A DNA stretch of 45,634 nt from Deltaproteobacteria bacterium (GTDB lineage: Bacteria; Desulfobacterota; Desulfomonilia; UBA1062). The notes beneath the pieces are model-generated. The model did not search any database and was not told where the DNA came from. It was given only the letters and a program-made list of their open reading frames with translations. The position numbers and the translations under genes were made by a program. The stretch is taken from NCBI GenBank assembly GCA_029552245.1, contig JAKPDW010000049.1, positions 1 to 45,634 of the forward strand, written 5' to 3'. Every line of letters starts with the position of its first letter. Position 1 is the stretch's first letter. Positions 8,266-15,353 of this stretch are shown here, one piece after another.

Positions 8266-9077
8266 TCGGCGCGATAACCGGGGACGTCATCGGTTCGGTG
8301 TACGAGTGGAGACGCATCAAGACCAAGGATTTCCCCCTGTTCACCCCCAAGAGCCGCTTCACAGACGACACGGTGCTCACGGTTGCGCTCGCCGAGGCGA
8401 TCCTGGAGGGCGCCGACTACCCCGACCTCATGCGGCGGTATTACCACCGCCACCCGAACGCGGGGTACGGCGGCATGTTCAGGCGGTGGGCGCTCGATCC
8501 CCAGGCCGCGCCCTACCACAGTTTCGGAAACGGCGCCGCCATGAGGATCGCCCCTGCAGCCTACGCCTCCCGCACGCTGGAAGAAGCGCTCGAGAAGGCC
8601 GCGCACTTCACCTCGTGCACGCACGACCACCCCGAGGGGATAAAAGGCGCGCAGGCCACCGCGGCAGCAGTGTTCATGGCCAGAAGCGGCGCGTCGAGGG
8701 AGTCCATCAAGTCGTTCGTGGAGGACACGTTCGGGTACGACCTGTCGCGGACGCTGGAGGAGATTAGGCCGCACTACCGGTTCGACCCCACCTGCCAGGG
8801 CAGCGTCCCCGAGGCGATCACGGCGTTCCTCGAGTCGACGAGCTACGAGGACGCCGTGCGGAACGCGGTCTCCCTGGGAGGGGACAGCGACACGCTGGCC
8901 TGCATGACGGGTGCCATGGCGGAGGCGTTCTACGGCGGCGTTCCGGAGGAGACGGCCCGCAGGGCCCTCGGCCTGCTCACGGACGATCTCCTCGGGGTGA
9001 CGGTGCGCTTTGTCGGGGAAGTCATGGTTCCCGGCGGCCACCGGTGGTACCCGTGGCTCTTGTCCCTCCCGCGCTGA
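8262..9077 (+). CDS. ADP-ribosylglycohydrolase (ARH/DraG family)
   Basis: A 271-residue cytoplasmic enzyme predicted to remove ADP-ribose from modified macromolecules. It has the family metal-binding motifs: GAITGDVIGS at the N-terminus, FTDDT around residues 33-37, FGNGAAMRIAP, and GGDSDTLACMTGAMAEAFYG near the C-terminus with two metal-ligand aspartates. It starts at a GTG whose GTGA overlaps the TPR gene stop, with GGAGG at 8251-8255, so it is translationally coupled to the cassette upstream. Length is normal for compact bacterial members. No ADP-ribosyltransferase is visible nearby, so the modified target is unknown. Confidence 0.92.
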   Translation: MIGAITGDVIGSVYEWRRIKTKDFPLFTPKSRFTDDTVLTVALAEAILEGADYPDLMRRYYHRHPNAGYGGMFRRWALDPQAAPYHSFGNGAAMRIAPAAYASRTLEEALEKAAHFTSCTHDHPEGIKGAQATAAAVFMARSGASRESIKSFVEDTFGYDLSRTLEEIRPHYRFDPTCQGSVPEAITAFLESTSYEDAVRNAVSLGGDSDTLACMTGAMAEAFYGGVPEETARRALGLLTDDLLGVTVRFVGEVMVPGGHRWYPWLLSLPR

Positions 9078-9490
9078 GCGCCGCAAGCGGCCCTGCGCAG
9101 CCGGTTTGAGGCGCCGGTTCCCTTCGGGGCCGCCTTCATCGGGTCCGCACGTTGGGACGGGGATCCCCCGCACCGCCATCTTCCCTGTCCCGGCGGGGAT
9201 CGAGGCCGGCATGAACCCTATCCGCCGGCGCGAGGTCGCACCCGCAAGCCCGGGACTGGCACGCCCACGAGACGGGGGTGAACCCACAAGCTGCGGCGTC
9301 CCGCCCCCCATGCAGGTCATCGAGTGCCGCCAAAGGCGGCCCCGCCCCCGGCCCAGGCGATGAAGCGGCCCAAGAAGACCATGCGCGATCCTCCCCATCC
9401 CCCTTCTGGATCCTTGCATCGCCGTGGGTTCTGGGCTACTCTTTCCTCGAGCCGCTCACCTTGGGAATCCCGCACCTTTTTACAAACTTT
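9078..9490. other. Non-coding spacer before mscL
   Basis: About 410 bases without a supported gene, RNA or terminator. Sequence is GC-rich up to about 9470, then becomes AT-rich (a run of T around 9477-9483) just before the mscL ribosome binding site. Confidence 0.45.
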
Positions 9491-9504
9491 TAGGAGGTAC
9501 CGGC

Positions 9505-9903
9505 ATGGGCATGATCAAGGAGTTCAAGGAATTCGCGATGAGGGGCAACGTGGTGGACATGGCGGTGGGCATCATCATCGGCGCCGCGTTCGGCAAGATC
9601 GTGTCATCGCTGGTGGCGGACGTCATCATGCCGCCCATCGGGGTGCTCTTAGGCGGCGTGGACTTCACCGACCTCGCCATCACCCTCAAGGCCGCATCCG
9701 ACCAGGCGGCGGCTGTGACCCTGAACTACGGCAAGTTCATACAGACCGTGGTGGACTTCCTCATCATAGCCTTCGCCATCTTCCTGCTCGTCAAGGGCAT
9801 CAACGCGTTCAAGCGCAAGGAAGAGGAGAAGCCCGCAGAACCCACCAAGGAAGTGGTCCTGCTCACCGAGATCAGGGACCTGCTCGGACAGCAGCGGAAA
9901 TGA
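9505..9903 (+). CDS. mscL: Large-conductance mechanosensitive channel
   Basis: A 132-residue inner-membrane channel that opens under membrane tension and releases solutes on hypo-osmotic shock. The N-terminal amphipathic helix [18 protein letters not shown] and TM1 [16 protein letters not shown] are canonical. A periplasmic loop, TM2 ([18 protein letters not shown]) and a charged cytoplasmic helix ending in [12 protein letters not shown] follow. TAGGAGGT at 9491-9498 fixes the start at 9505. Length is standard for MscL. Confidence 0.97.
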   Translation: MGMIKEFKEFAMRGNVVDMAVGIIIGAAFGKIVSSLVADVIMPPIGVLLGGVDFTDLAITLKAASDQAAAVTLNYGKFIQTVVDFLIIAFAIFLLVKGINAFKRKEEEKPAEPTKEVVLLTEIRDLLGQQRK

Positions 9904-10081
9904 CAGGGGATCGCAAAGGCCAGTGGGGGGGGACCCCCTCTGCCGAGCCCATGGACGCCGGGGACACCCGGGGGCGCACGGCACGGCCCCGGGGGCCTGA
10001 CCGTGTGCACCTCAGAGAAGCCCCTTGGGTGAAGGGCAGGGACATGGACACGCCTTCTCGTTTTGGGGTATGGAGGGGAAC

Positions 10082-10546
10082 ATGCCCGTAACCGTGGAAC
10101 CATGGCATTGGCTCGTCTTCGGCATGGCCCTGCTCATCGCGGAGCTCTTCGCGGGGAGCATGGTGCTCCTCTGGTTCGGCCTGTCAGCCCTTGTGATCGC
10201 GATCCTCGTCTTCCTGGCGCCGGCTTTGGGGCTCACGTGGCAGCTTCTGGCCTGGGCGGTGTGCTCGGGCCTGCTCACCGTGCTCTGGTTCCTCTTCCTG
10301 AGGCCCAAGATGGCGGACAGGACGAAGGCCGGGGCAGGTTACGAGGCGCTGGTGGGCGAGACGGGCATCGTGGCGAGTCTCCGTCCCGGCGAGTCGAGGG
10401 GGACCCTCCGCTTCCCTCTGCCCATCATGGGATCCGACGAGTGGCCCTTCGTCTCGGAGGCCGAGCTCTCTCCCGGGGACAGGGTCGTGGTCGTGGACGT
10501 CTCGGGCAACACCCTCGTGGTCAAGAAGGCCACCCGGCCAGGATAA
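10082..10546 (+). CDS. NfeD family membrane protein
   Basis: A 154-residue protein with two to three transmembrane segments in the first 80 residues, followed by a soluble OB-fold-like domain (ALVGETGIVAS near its start, VVDVSGNTLVVKK at its end). This is the short NfeD type that pairs with SPFH/stomatin proteins; the gene ends 18 bases before an SPFH gene. The start at 10082 has GGAGGGG upstream (10072-10078). An in-frame ATG at 10025 would add 19 low-complexity residues and is less likely. The pair is thought to organise membrane microdomains or membrane quality control. Confidence 0.88.
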   Translation: MPVTVEPWHWLVFGMALLIAELFAGSMVLLWFGLSALVIAILVFLAPALGLTWQLLAWAVCSGLLTVLWFLFLRPKMADRTKAGAGYEALVGETGIVASLRPGESRGTLRFPLPIMGSDEWPFVSEAELSPGDRVVVVDVSGNTLVVKKATRPG

Positions 10547-10564
10547 CAGAACAAGGAGGCCCGT

Positions 10565-11422
10565 ATGTCGGGACTGTTCGTGGTTGCGGTCTTCGTCCTG
10601 CTCATTCTCGTCACACTCTTTCTGGGCGTGAGGATCGTGCCCCAGGGCAGCAAGCACGTGGTGCAGAGGCTCGGAAAGTACCACACAACCCTCGGACCCG
10701 GCCTGAACCTCATCATCCCCTACATCGACACGGTCGCGTACAAGGTCACCACCAAGGACATCGTCCTGGACATCCCCTCCCAGGAGGTCATCACCAAGGA
10801 CAACGCGGTGATCGTGGTGAACGCCGTGGCCTACATCAACATCATCTCTCCCGAGAAGGCGGTCTACGGCGTGGAGGACTACCGCGTCGCCATCCAGAAC
10901 CTGGTGCAGACATCGCTCAGGTCCATCATCGGCGAGATGAACCTGGACGACGCCCTGTCGTCGCGGGAGAAGATCAAGGCCCGGCTCAAGGAGAGCATCT
11001 CGGACGACATCGCGGACTGGGGGATCATGCTCAAGACCGTGGAGATCCAGGACATCAGCCCTTCCGACACCATGCAGAAGGCGATGGAGGAGCAGGCTGC
11101 GGCCGAGAGGGCCCGCAGGGCGACGGTGACCAGGGCCGAGGGGGAGAAGGCTGCGGCCATCCTCCAGGCCGAGGGCCGCATGGAGGCGAGCAAGCTCGAC
11201 GCGCGCGCCAAGGTCGTGCTCGCCGAGGGCGACCAGATCGCCATCACCAAGATCGCCGAGGCCGTGCAGGCGAACGAGCTCCCCGTGATGTTCATCCTCG
11301 GAGGCAGGTACATCGACGCCATGAGGAACCTGTCGGAGTCGTCGAACGCGAAGTTCGTGGTGCTGCCTGCGGATATCGCATCGGCCCTCAAGGGCATGCT
11401 CGGGGGATCGCAAGGCTCATGA
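10565..11422 (+). CDS. SPFH/stomatin-like protein (paraslipin type)
   Basis: A 285-residue protein. It has one N-terminal membrane helix (about residues 3-22), then the SPFH core (VPQGSKHVVQRLGKY, QEVITKDNAVIVV, and a LRSIIGEMNLDD motif). A long alanine/glutamate-rich coiled coil follows (EEQAAAERARRATVTRAEGE). AAGGAGG precedes the ATG. The stop TGA overlaps the ATG of the next gene (ATGA), indicating one transcript with the YkgJ-ArsN2 fusion. Acts as an oligomeric membrane scaffold with NfeD. Confidence 0.93.
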   Translation: MSGLFVVAVFVLLILVTLFLGVRIVPQGSKHVVQRLGKYHTTLGPGLNLIIPYIDTVAYKVTTKDIVLDIPSQEVITKDNAVIVVNAVAYINIISPEKAVYGVEDYRVAIQNLVQTSLRSIIGEMNLDDALSSREKIKARLKESISDDIADWGIMLKTVEIQDISPSDTMQKAMEEQAAAERARRATVTRAEGEKAAAILQAEGRMEASKLDARAKVVLAEGDQIAITKIAEAVQANELPVMFILGGRYIDAMRNLSESSNAKFVVLPADIASALKGMLGGSQGS

Positions 11423-12447
11423 GCCGGGGGCCCTTCCCTCAGGCTTCCCTCCGCCAGGCGGAGGCCTCGGGACAGACGGCAAGGCGGAAGGAGGCCCTCG
11501 AGAGCCTGCAGGCCCTCTACCGGGAGATCGACCGCCTCGCCTCGAGGACGGCCTCTCTCCTGGCCGGCCGTCTCAGGTGCAGGCGGGGGTGCAGCTCGTG
11601 CTGCGTGGACGGGATCACGGTCTTCGAGGTGGAGGCTTCGACGATCGCGACGAACAACAAGGCCCTCCTCGAGGCGGGATCAGCCCACCCCCAGGGCGCA
11701 TGCGCCTTTCTCGACCCTGAGGGCGCCTGCCGCATCTACCCGGACAGGCCGTACGTGTGCCGCACCCAGGGGTTGCCCCTGAGGTGGATGGAGCAGGGTC
11801 CAGACGGCTCTCTCGTGGAGATGCGGGACATCTGCCCCGTCAACGAACCCCTCGTGGACCTGACCGCGCTGGACGCGTCCCTCTGCTGGCCCATAGGCCC
11901 TGTGGAGGAGAGGCTCGCTTGCATCCAGATGTCCCTCTCCGGCCGCCATCCCACAAGGATCGGCCTGAGGTCGCTCTTCGGAAGGACCTGCCCCGTCTCG
12001 TTCGGGCCGTGCACGAAGGAGGACCTCGCCGAGGTGAAATCCCTGCTGGAGGCGGCCGGGCTCGACGCCCGGGACGTGACTGCCGGGACAATGGGCGGTT
12101 TCGTCCAGGGCCGGTCTCTCACCGGCACCCTGGTCGCCTGCGCGGGGGTCGAACCCCATGGAACGTCGGGCCTCCTCCGGTCGGTGGCCGTGCACCCCGG
12201 GTTCAGGGGGTGCGGTCACGGCGCCGGGGTGGTCCACGAGGCGGAGCGCCTCGCCGACTCCCTGGGGGTTACGCGCCTGTACCTGCTCACCACCACCGCC
12301 TCTCCATTCATGGAGCGGCTCGGTTACACGATCACCGCCAGGGACGCAGTCCCCGCCGAGATACGGTCAAGCGGCCAGTTCACCTCCCTCTGCCCGCAGT
12401 CCGCAACGTGCATGACCAAAGACCTCAAGGGAGGCAAGGATGGGTGA
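11419..12447 (+). CDS. Fusion of YkgJ-type cysteine-cluster domain and ArsN2-like GNAT acetyltransferase
   Basis: A 342-residue protein with two parts. Residues about 40-190 form a YkgJ-type metal-binding domain: CxxxCxxCC at Cys54, Cys58, Cys61 and Cys62, then Cys95, Cys104 (GACRIYPDRP) and Cys114 (YVCR), a pattern thought to bind zinc or an Fe-S cluster. Residues about 195-340 form an acetyltransferase closest in pattern to ArsN2: LLRSVAVHPGFRGCGHGAG as the acetyl-CoA loop, LYLLTTTASPFMERLGY, and the C-terminal QFTSLCPQSATCMTK. It overlaps the SPFH gene by 4 bases and marC by 8 bases. I know these as separate proteins; a fusion is unusual. Substrate unknown; no arsenic genes are nearby. Confidence 0.86.
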   Translation: MSRGPFPQASLRQAEASGQTARRKEALESLQALYREIDRLASRTASLLAGRLRCRRGCSSCCVDGITVFEVEASTIATNNKALLEAGSAHPQGACAFLDPEGACRIYPDRPYVCRTQGLPLRWMEQGPDGSLVEMRDICPVNEPLVDLTALDASLCWPIGPVEERLACIQMSLSGRHPTRIGLRSLFGRTCPVSFGPCTKEDLAEVKSLLEAAGLDARDVTAGTMGGFVQGRSLTGTLVACAGVEPHGTSGLLRSVAVHPGFRGCGHGAGVVHEAERLADSLGVTRLYLLTTTASPFMERLGYTITARDAVPAEIRSSGQFTSLCPQSATCMTKDLKGGKDG

Positions 12448-13057
12448 AGGCTCTGCAAGGGACATCGTCACCACGGCGGCGACCCTCTTCTTCATCCTCG
12501 ACCCCCTGGGGAACATCCCGACCTTTCACGCCGTGCTCGCGAACGTGCCCGTACGGGCGAGGCGGCGGGTCATCCTCAGGGAGCTCTTTATCGCCCTGTT
12601 CGTCCTCGTCGTGTTCCTCGTCGCCGGGGTGAGGATCCTCGGGTACCTGGGCCTCACCCAGCCGTCTCTCGGCATCGCCGGGGGGATCATGCTCTTCGTG
12701 ATCGCGCTGCGCATGGTCTTTCCCCAGGCAGGCCAGCAGGATGACGCCGCCATCGAGGACCCGTTCATCGTCCCGCTCGCGGTCCCGCTCATAGCCGGGC
12801 CCTCGGCCGTGGCCTACATCCTGCTGTTGAGCTCCTCCGGGCCGGGCAGGGTCTTCGAGTGGCTCGCATCGCTCCTCATCGCCTGGGCCGCCTCCACGCT
12901 GATCCTCACAGTCTCGCCCACCATCCTCGCCCACATGGGGGATCGGGCCCTCAGGGCGATCACGCGGCTCATGGGGATGCTCCTCATCCTCGTCGCCGTC
13001 CAGATGGCCCTCGACGGTCTCGCGCAGTACCTCAAAGACTCCCTCGGCATCGCCTAG
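12440..13057 (+). CDS. MarC family integral membrane protein
   Basis: A 205-residue protein with about six transmembrane helices. It shows the MarC/UPF0056 signatures: FFILDPLGNIP in the first helix, GGIMLFVIALRM in the middle, and PLAVPLIAGPSAVAYILLL. GGAGG of the preceding gene's last codons serves as its ribosome binding site, so it is coupled to the YkgJ-ArsN2 fusion. The family was once linked to multiple antibiotic resistance, but transport activity is not established. Length is typical. Confidence 0.92.
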   Translation: MGEGSARDIVTTAATLFFILDPLGNIPTFHAVLANVPVRARRRVILRELFIALFVLVVFLVAGVRILGYLGLTQPSLGIAGGIMLFVIALRMVFPQAGQQDDAAIEDPFIVPLAVPLIAGPSAVAYILLLSSSGPGRVFEWLASLLIAWAASTLILTVSPTILAHMGDRALRAITRLMGMLLILVAVQMALDGLAQYLKDSLGIA

Positions 13058-13154
13058 CGCCCCCGCCTTCATCGTGCGGCCTTGATTTGTATCGAGCCCG
13101 TATCTATGTAATGAAGACAGGAGCACACCACACTTCAGCGGGAGGAGCCACGGT

Positions 13155-13334
13155 ATGGCAGAGAAGAAGAAGGCGATCACCCCTTCCAACCTCGCACGAG
13201 AGTGGGGCGTAGGCCTCAAGGCGGTCAAGGAAGCCATAGAGAAGGCCGGCATCGAGCCCGTCTCCACCAGGGGCGCCTGCAGGTACTACTCCGAGGCCGA
13301 CGCAAGGAAGATCAAGGCCATGCTGAAGAAATGA
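13155..13334 (+). CDS. Tiny MerR/excisionase-like helix-turn-helix protein
   Basis: A 59-residue protein with a basic start (MAEKKK), then a helix-turn-helix pattern SNLAREWGVGLKAVKEAIEK and a wing-like AGIEPVSTRGACRYYSEADA, ending in a short helix KIKAMLKK. GGGAGGAG about nine bases before the ATG supports translation. The pattern resembles the DNA-binding part of MerR or excisionase-type proteins without an effector domain. A DNA-binding regulator or nucleoid protein is inferred; its target is unknown. It stands alone between marC and the next small gene. Confidence 0.72.
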   Translation: MAEKKKAITPSNLAREWGVGLKAVKEAIEKAGIEPVSTRGACRYYSEADARKIKAMLKK

Positions 13335-13590
13335 GGGTGCCTCCCGCAGGGGTTCCCTGGGCCTTCGGCACGGGTTTCGTCCGACCGGCAACCCCATGAG
13401 AGCCAGCGATCCAGGGACGCTCCCACGAAGGGCCTTCCCGGCCCCGCCCTCGAGACGCCTTCCGACTCGGGCCGTGCCATGGCGTGCATACTCGAAGGCC
13501 TGTCCCACGCCCAAGGACGCGGCGACGGTTTGAACATGGGGTGAGCCCATCCCCCGAGAGGACAACCCACCCCGGTCGAGGTCCCGGCGC

Positions 13591-13893
13591 ATGGCAGACA
13601 GAGACCACCTGCTCCACGAGGCCTACCGCCTCACCTTCACCGGGCTCGGTGAGGCGGAGCTGGAAGAGAGGCTCTCGGGCCTGTTCCCCGGGGCTGCCAG
13701 GTACCGTCTCTGCGTGACCCTCGAGATGGCCTGGACCCTCAGGGACGTGGCCGTCTCGGTGCGCCTGAAGAAGGCCTTCGGCATCCTCGACGATGAAGAC
13801 GCCCTCGAGGAGCTGAAAAGGCGCTGCCCCGGCTTTTCCGACCGGACCTATCTCGCCGCGCTCGATCTCGTCGCCGAAAAGGATGAGCAATGA
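13591..13893 (+). CDS. Hypothetical 100-residue helical protein
   Basis: Not recognised. It is predicted to be largely helical, acidic at the C-terminus (VAEKDEQ), with no signal peptide or membrane helix. The ribosome binding site is weak (GAGGT about ten bases upstream). Its stop overlaps the ATG of the PAP2 gene (ATGA), which argues for a real, translationally coupled gene. Function unknown. Confidence 0.6.
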   Translation: MADRDHLLHEAYRLTFTGLGEAELEERLSGLFPGAARYRLCVTLEMAWTLRDVAVSVRLKKAFGILDDEDALEELKRRCPGFSDRTYLAALDLVAEKDEQ

Positions 13894-14717
13894 GCCGGTC
13901 CGCGAGGAGGATCGTGAAGACGCCCGCCCCGATGGTCCTCGTCCTTTCGGCCGCGGTCCTCGTCTTGACGCCAGGGTGCGCCCTCATGGAGAACGGCAGG
14001 CGCTGGGGTGAGGACGCGACCGTCGCGCCAGGCTGGGACGTGGTGTCCTCCAGCGCGATCGAGAACGTGTCATCCCCGAGGTTCTTGATCCCTACATGCC
14101 TCGCCCTTGTCCTCCAGATCGACGATCTGGACGAACGCGTCTCGAGATGGGCGACGAGGCACACCCCCACGTCGGGATCCACCCGAAGGGCGGAGCGCAC
14201 GAGCAGCAGCCTCAGGTCGGCCTCCATCATCCTGTACCACGCGAGCGCACTGGCGACCCCGGGCGGGCCGGAGCCGTGGCCGTGGCTTGAGTCCAAGGCC
14301 AAGGGATACGCGGTGCAGCTCGGCGCCGCGGCCTTGAACAACGAGCTGGTGTTCGTTCTCAAGGACGCCTGCCCGAGGAGGAGACCCTTGGGCGGGGACG
14401 ACGAGAGCTTCCCCTCGGGCCACGCCGCGAACGCCGCCATGTTCACGACCCTCGCCTCGAGAAACGTGGCGGCCATGGGGCTGGGCCCGGCGGCGAGGAC
14501 GAGCGCGGACGTCTTGCTCCTCGGCCTCGCGGTCGCCGTGGCCTGGGAGCGGGTGGAGGCGGGTGCGCACTACCCCTCGGACGTGCTCGCGGGCATGGCC
14601 ATGGGTTCTCTCCTCGCCGCTTTCGCGAACGACGCGTTCATGGGGACGACCCTGAGGGTGGGGCCGCAGGCAGATTCAGGGGGGAGGATCTTCGCAGGCT
14701 TCTCCGTGGAGTTCTGA
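13890..14717 (+). CDS. PAP2-family phosphatase, probable lipoprotein
   Basis: A 275-residue envelope protein. An N-terminal hydrophobic stretch ends LTPGC at about residue 30, a lipoprotein-like cleavage site although the -2 proline is atypical. The PAP2/acid phosphatase motifs are KDACPRRRP, FPSGH and ERVEAGAHYPSD, which provide the catalytic histidines and the phosphate-binding Lys/Arg. The usual Ser in the third motif (SRxxxxxH) is replaced by Glu (ERVEAGAH). Members of this family dephosphorylate lipid phosphates or act as periplasmic acid phosphatases. Overlaps the upstream 100-residue gene by four bases. Confidence 0.85.
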   Translation: MSRSARRIVKTPAPMVLVLSAAVLVLTPGCALMENGRRWGEDATVAPGWDVVSSSAIENVSSPRFLIPTCLALVLQIDDLDERVSRWATRHTPTSGSTRRAERTSSSLRSASIILYHASALATPGGPEPWPWLESKAKGYAVQLGAAALNNELVFVLKDACPRRRPLGGDDESFPSGHAANAAMFTTLASRNVAAMGLGPAARTSADVLLLGLAVAVAWERVEAGAHYPSDVLAGMAMGSLLAAFANDAFMGTTLRVGPQADSGGRIFAGFSVEF

Positions 14718-15221
14718 CCGCCGGGCTCGAGTCCGCCCTCGGGAGGCTCGCTTCGCTCCCACCCGCAACGCCTTGCACCGTAGCGTCTCGGCCCTCGGTG
14801 TCGACACCCCCCTGACCCAGGTGCTCGTGCCTCGCGGCGGTTTCCACTGCCCTCGTCGGGCCCCCACTGGTCCAGGGGTGGATTCGACCCTGCCGGTGAT
14901 CCAGGTCATAAGCCCTCGGGGGAGCGCCTCATCTCCTTGAGGATGTCCCTCTGTCCGGGGCGGCCAGTGGATCCCTGCGCCGCCTGCACGCATCGCCGCC
15001 GGCAGTGGCCGGGATGGCGGGCCCGTGCAGCCGAGGGCACGGGGCTCGTGTTTGCGGTTGAATGCGGCGGGCCAGTGGCGGGCCTGTGCAGCCTAAGGCG
15101 CTGGAGATGAATCCTGCGGTACAGGCGACTCGGTTGCACAGGGCGGCAAGGGGCACGCCGCCCGCACGACGGGTCAGGGCCCGCCTTCGAGGTCGTTCCC
15201 GGGGCTGCCGAGCTGGAAAGA
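14718..15221. other. Non-coding spacer with a degenerate direct repeat
   Basis: About 500 GC-rich bases between two convergent genes. No gene is supported. It contains a 23-base imperfect direct repeat (15016-15038 and 15077-15099), listed separately. Confidence 0.45.
15016..15099. repeat. Imperfect direct repeat of 23 bases
   Basis: The copies at 15016-15038 and 15077-15099 differ at three of 23 positions; both contain GGCGGGCC(C/T)GTGCAGCC. Start-to-start distance is 61 bases. No function is evident. Confidence 0.5.
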
Positions 15222-15250
15222 CTTAAAAGACAGGCCCCCAAGGCGGCCTG
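15222..15250 (-). terminator. Candidate intrinsic terminator of the acyl-CoA synthetase-like gene
   Basis: On the minus strand, CAGGCC (15250-15245) pairs with GGCCTG (15236-15231), with an inner CC/GG pairing, and is followed by the T-rich TCTTTTAAGT. It lies about 100 bases past the stop of the minus-strand gene. Confidence 0.5.
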
Positions 15251-15353
15251 GCAGGGAAGGGAACGCGGGCGCGAGGCGGGCGCGCCGGCCCACAGGCGCA
15301 CCCCGATGTCTTGGCCGCACTCGCCAGGATCCCTCGCTTACGCGCTTTCTGCC

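Noticed and set aside
10063-11418. N-terminal extension of the YkgJ-ArsN2 frame
   Set aside because: The frame is open far upstream but is a shadow of the nfeD and SPFH genes there. Conserved sequence begins only after the ATG at 11419, which overlaps the SPFH stop.
11419-12447. Calling the fusion gene arsN2 or an arsenic-resistance gene
   Set aside because: Only the C-terminal half resembles ArsN2, and there is no arsenate reductase, ArsR or arsenite pump nearby.
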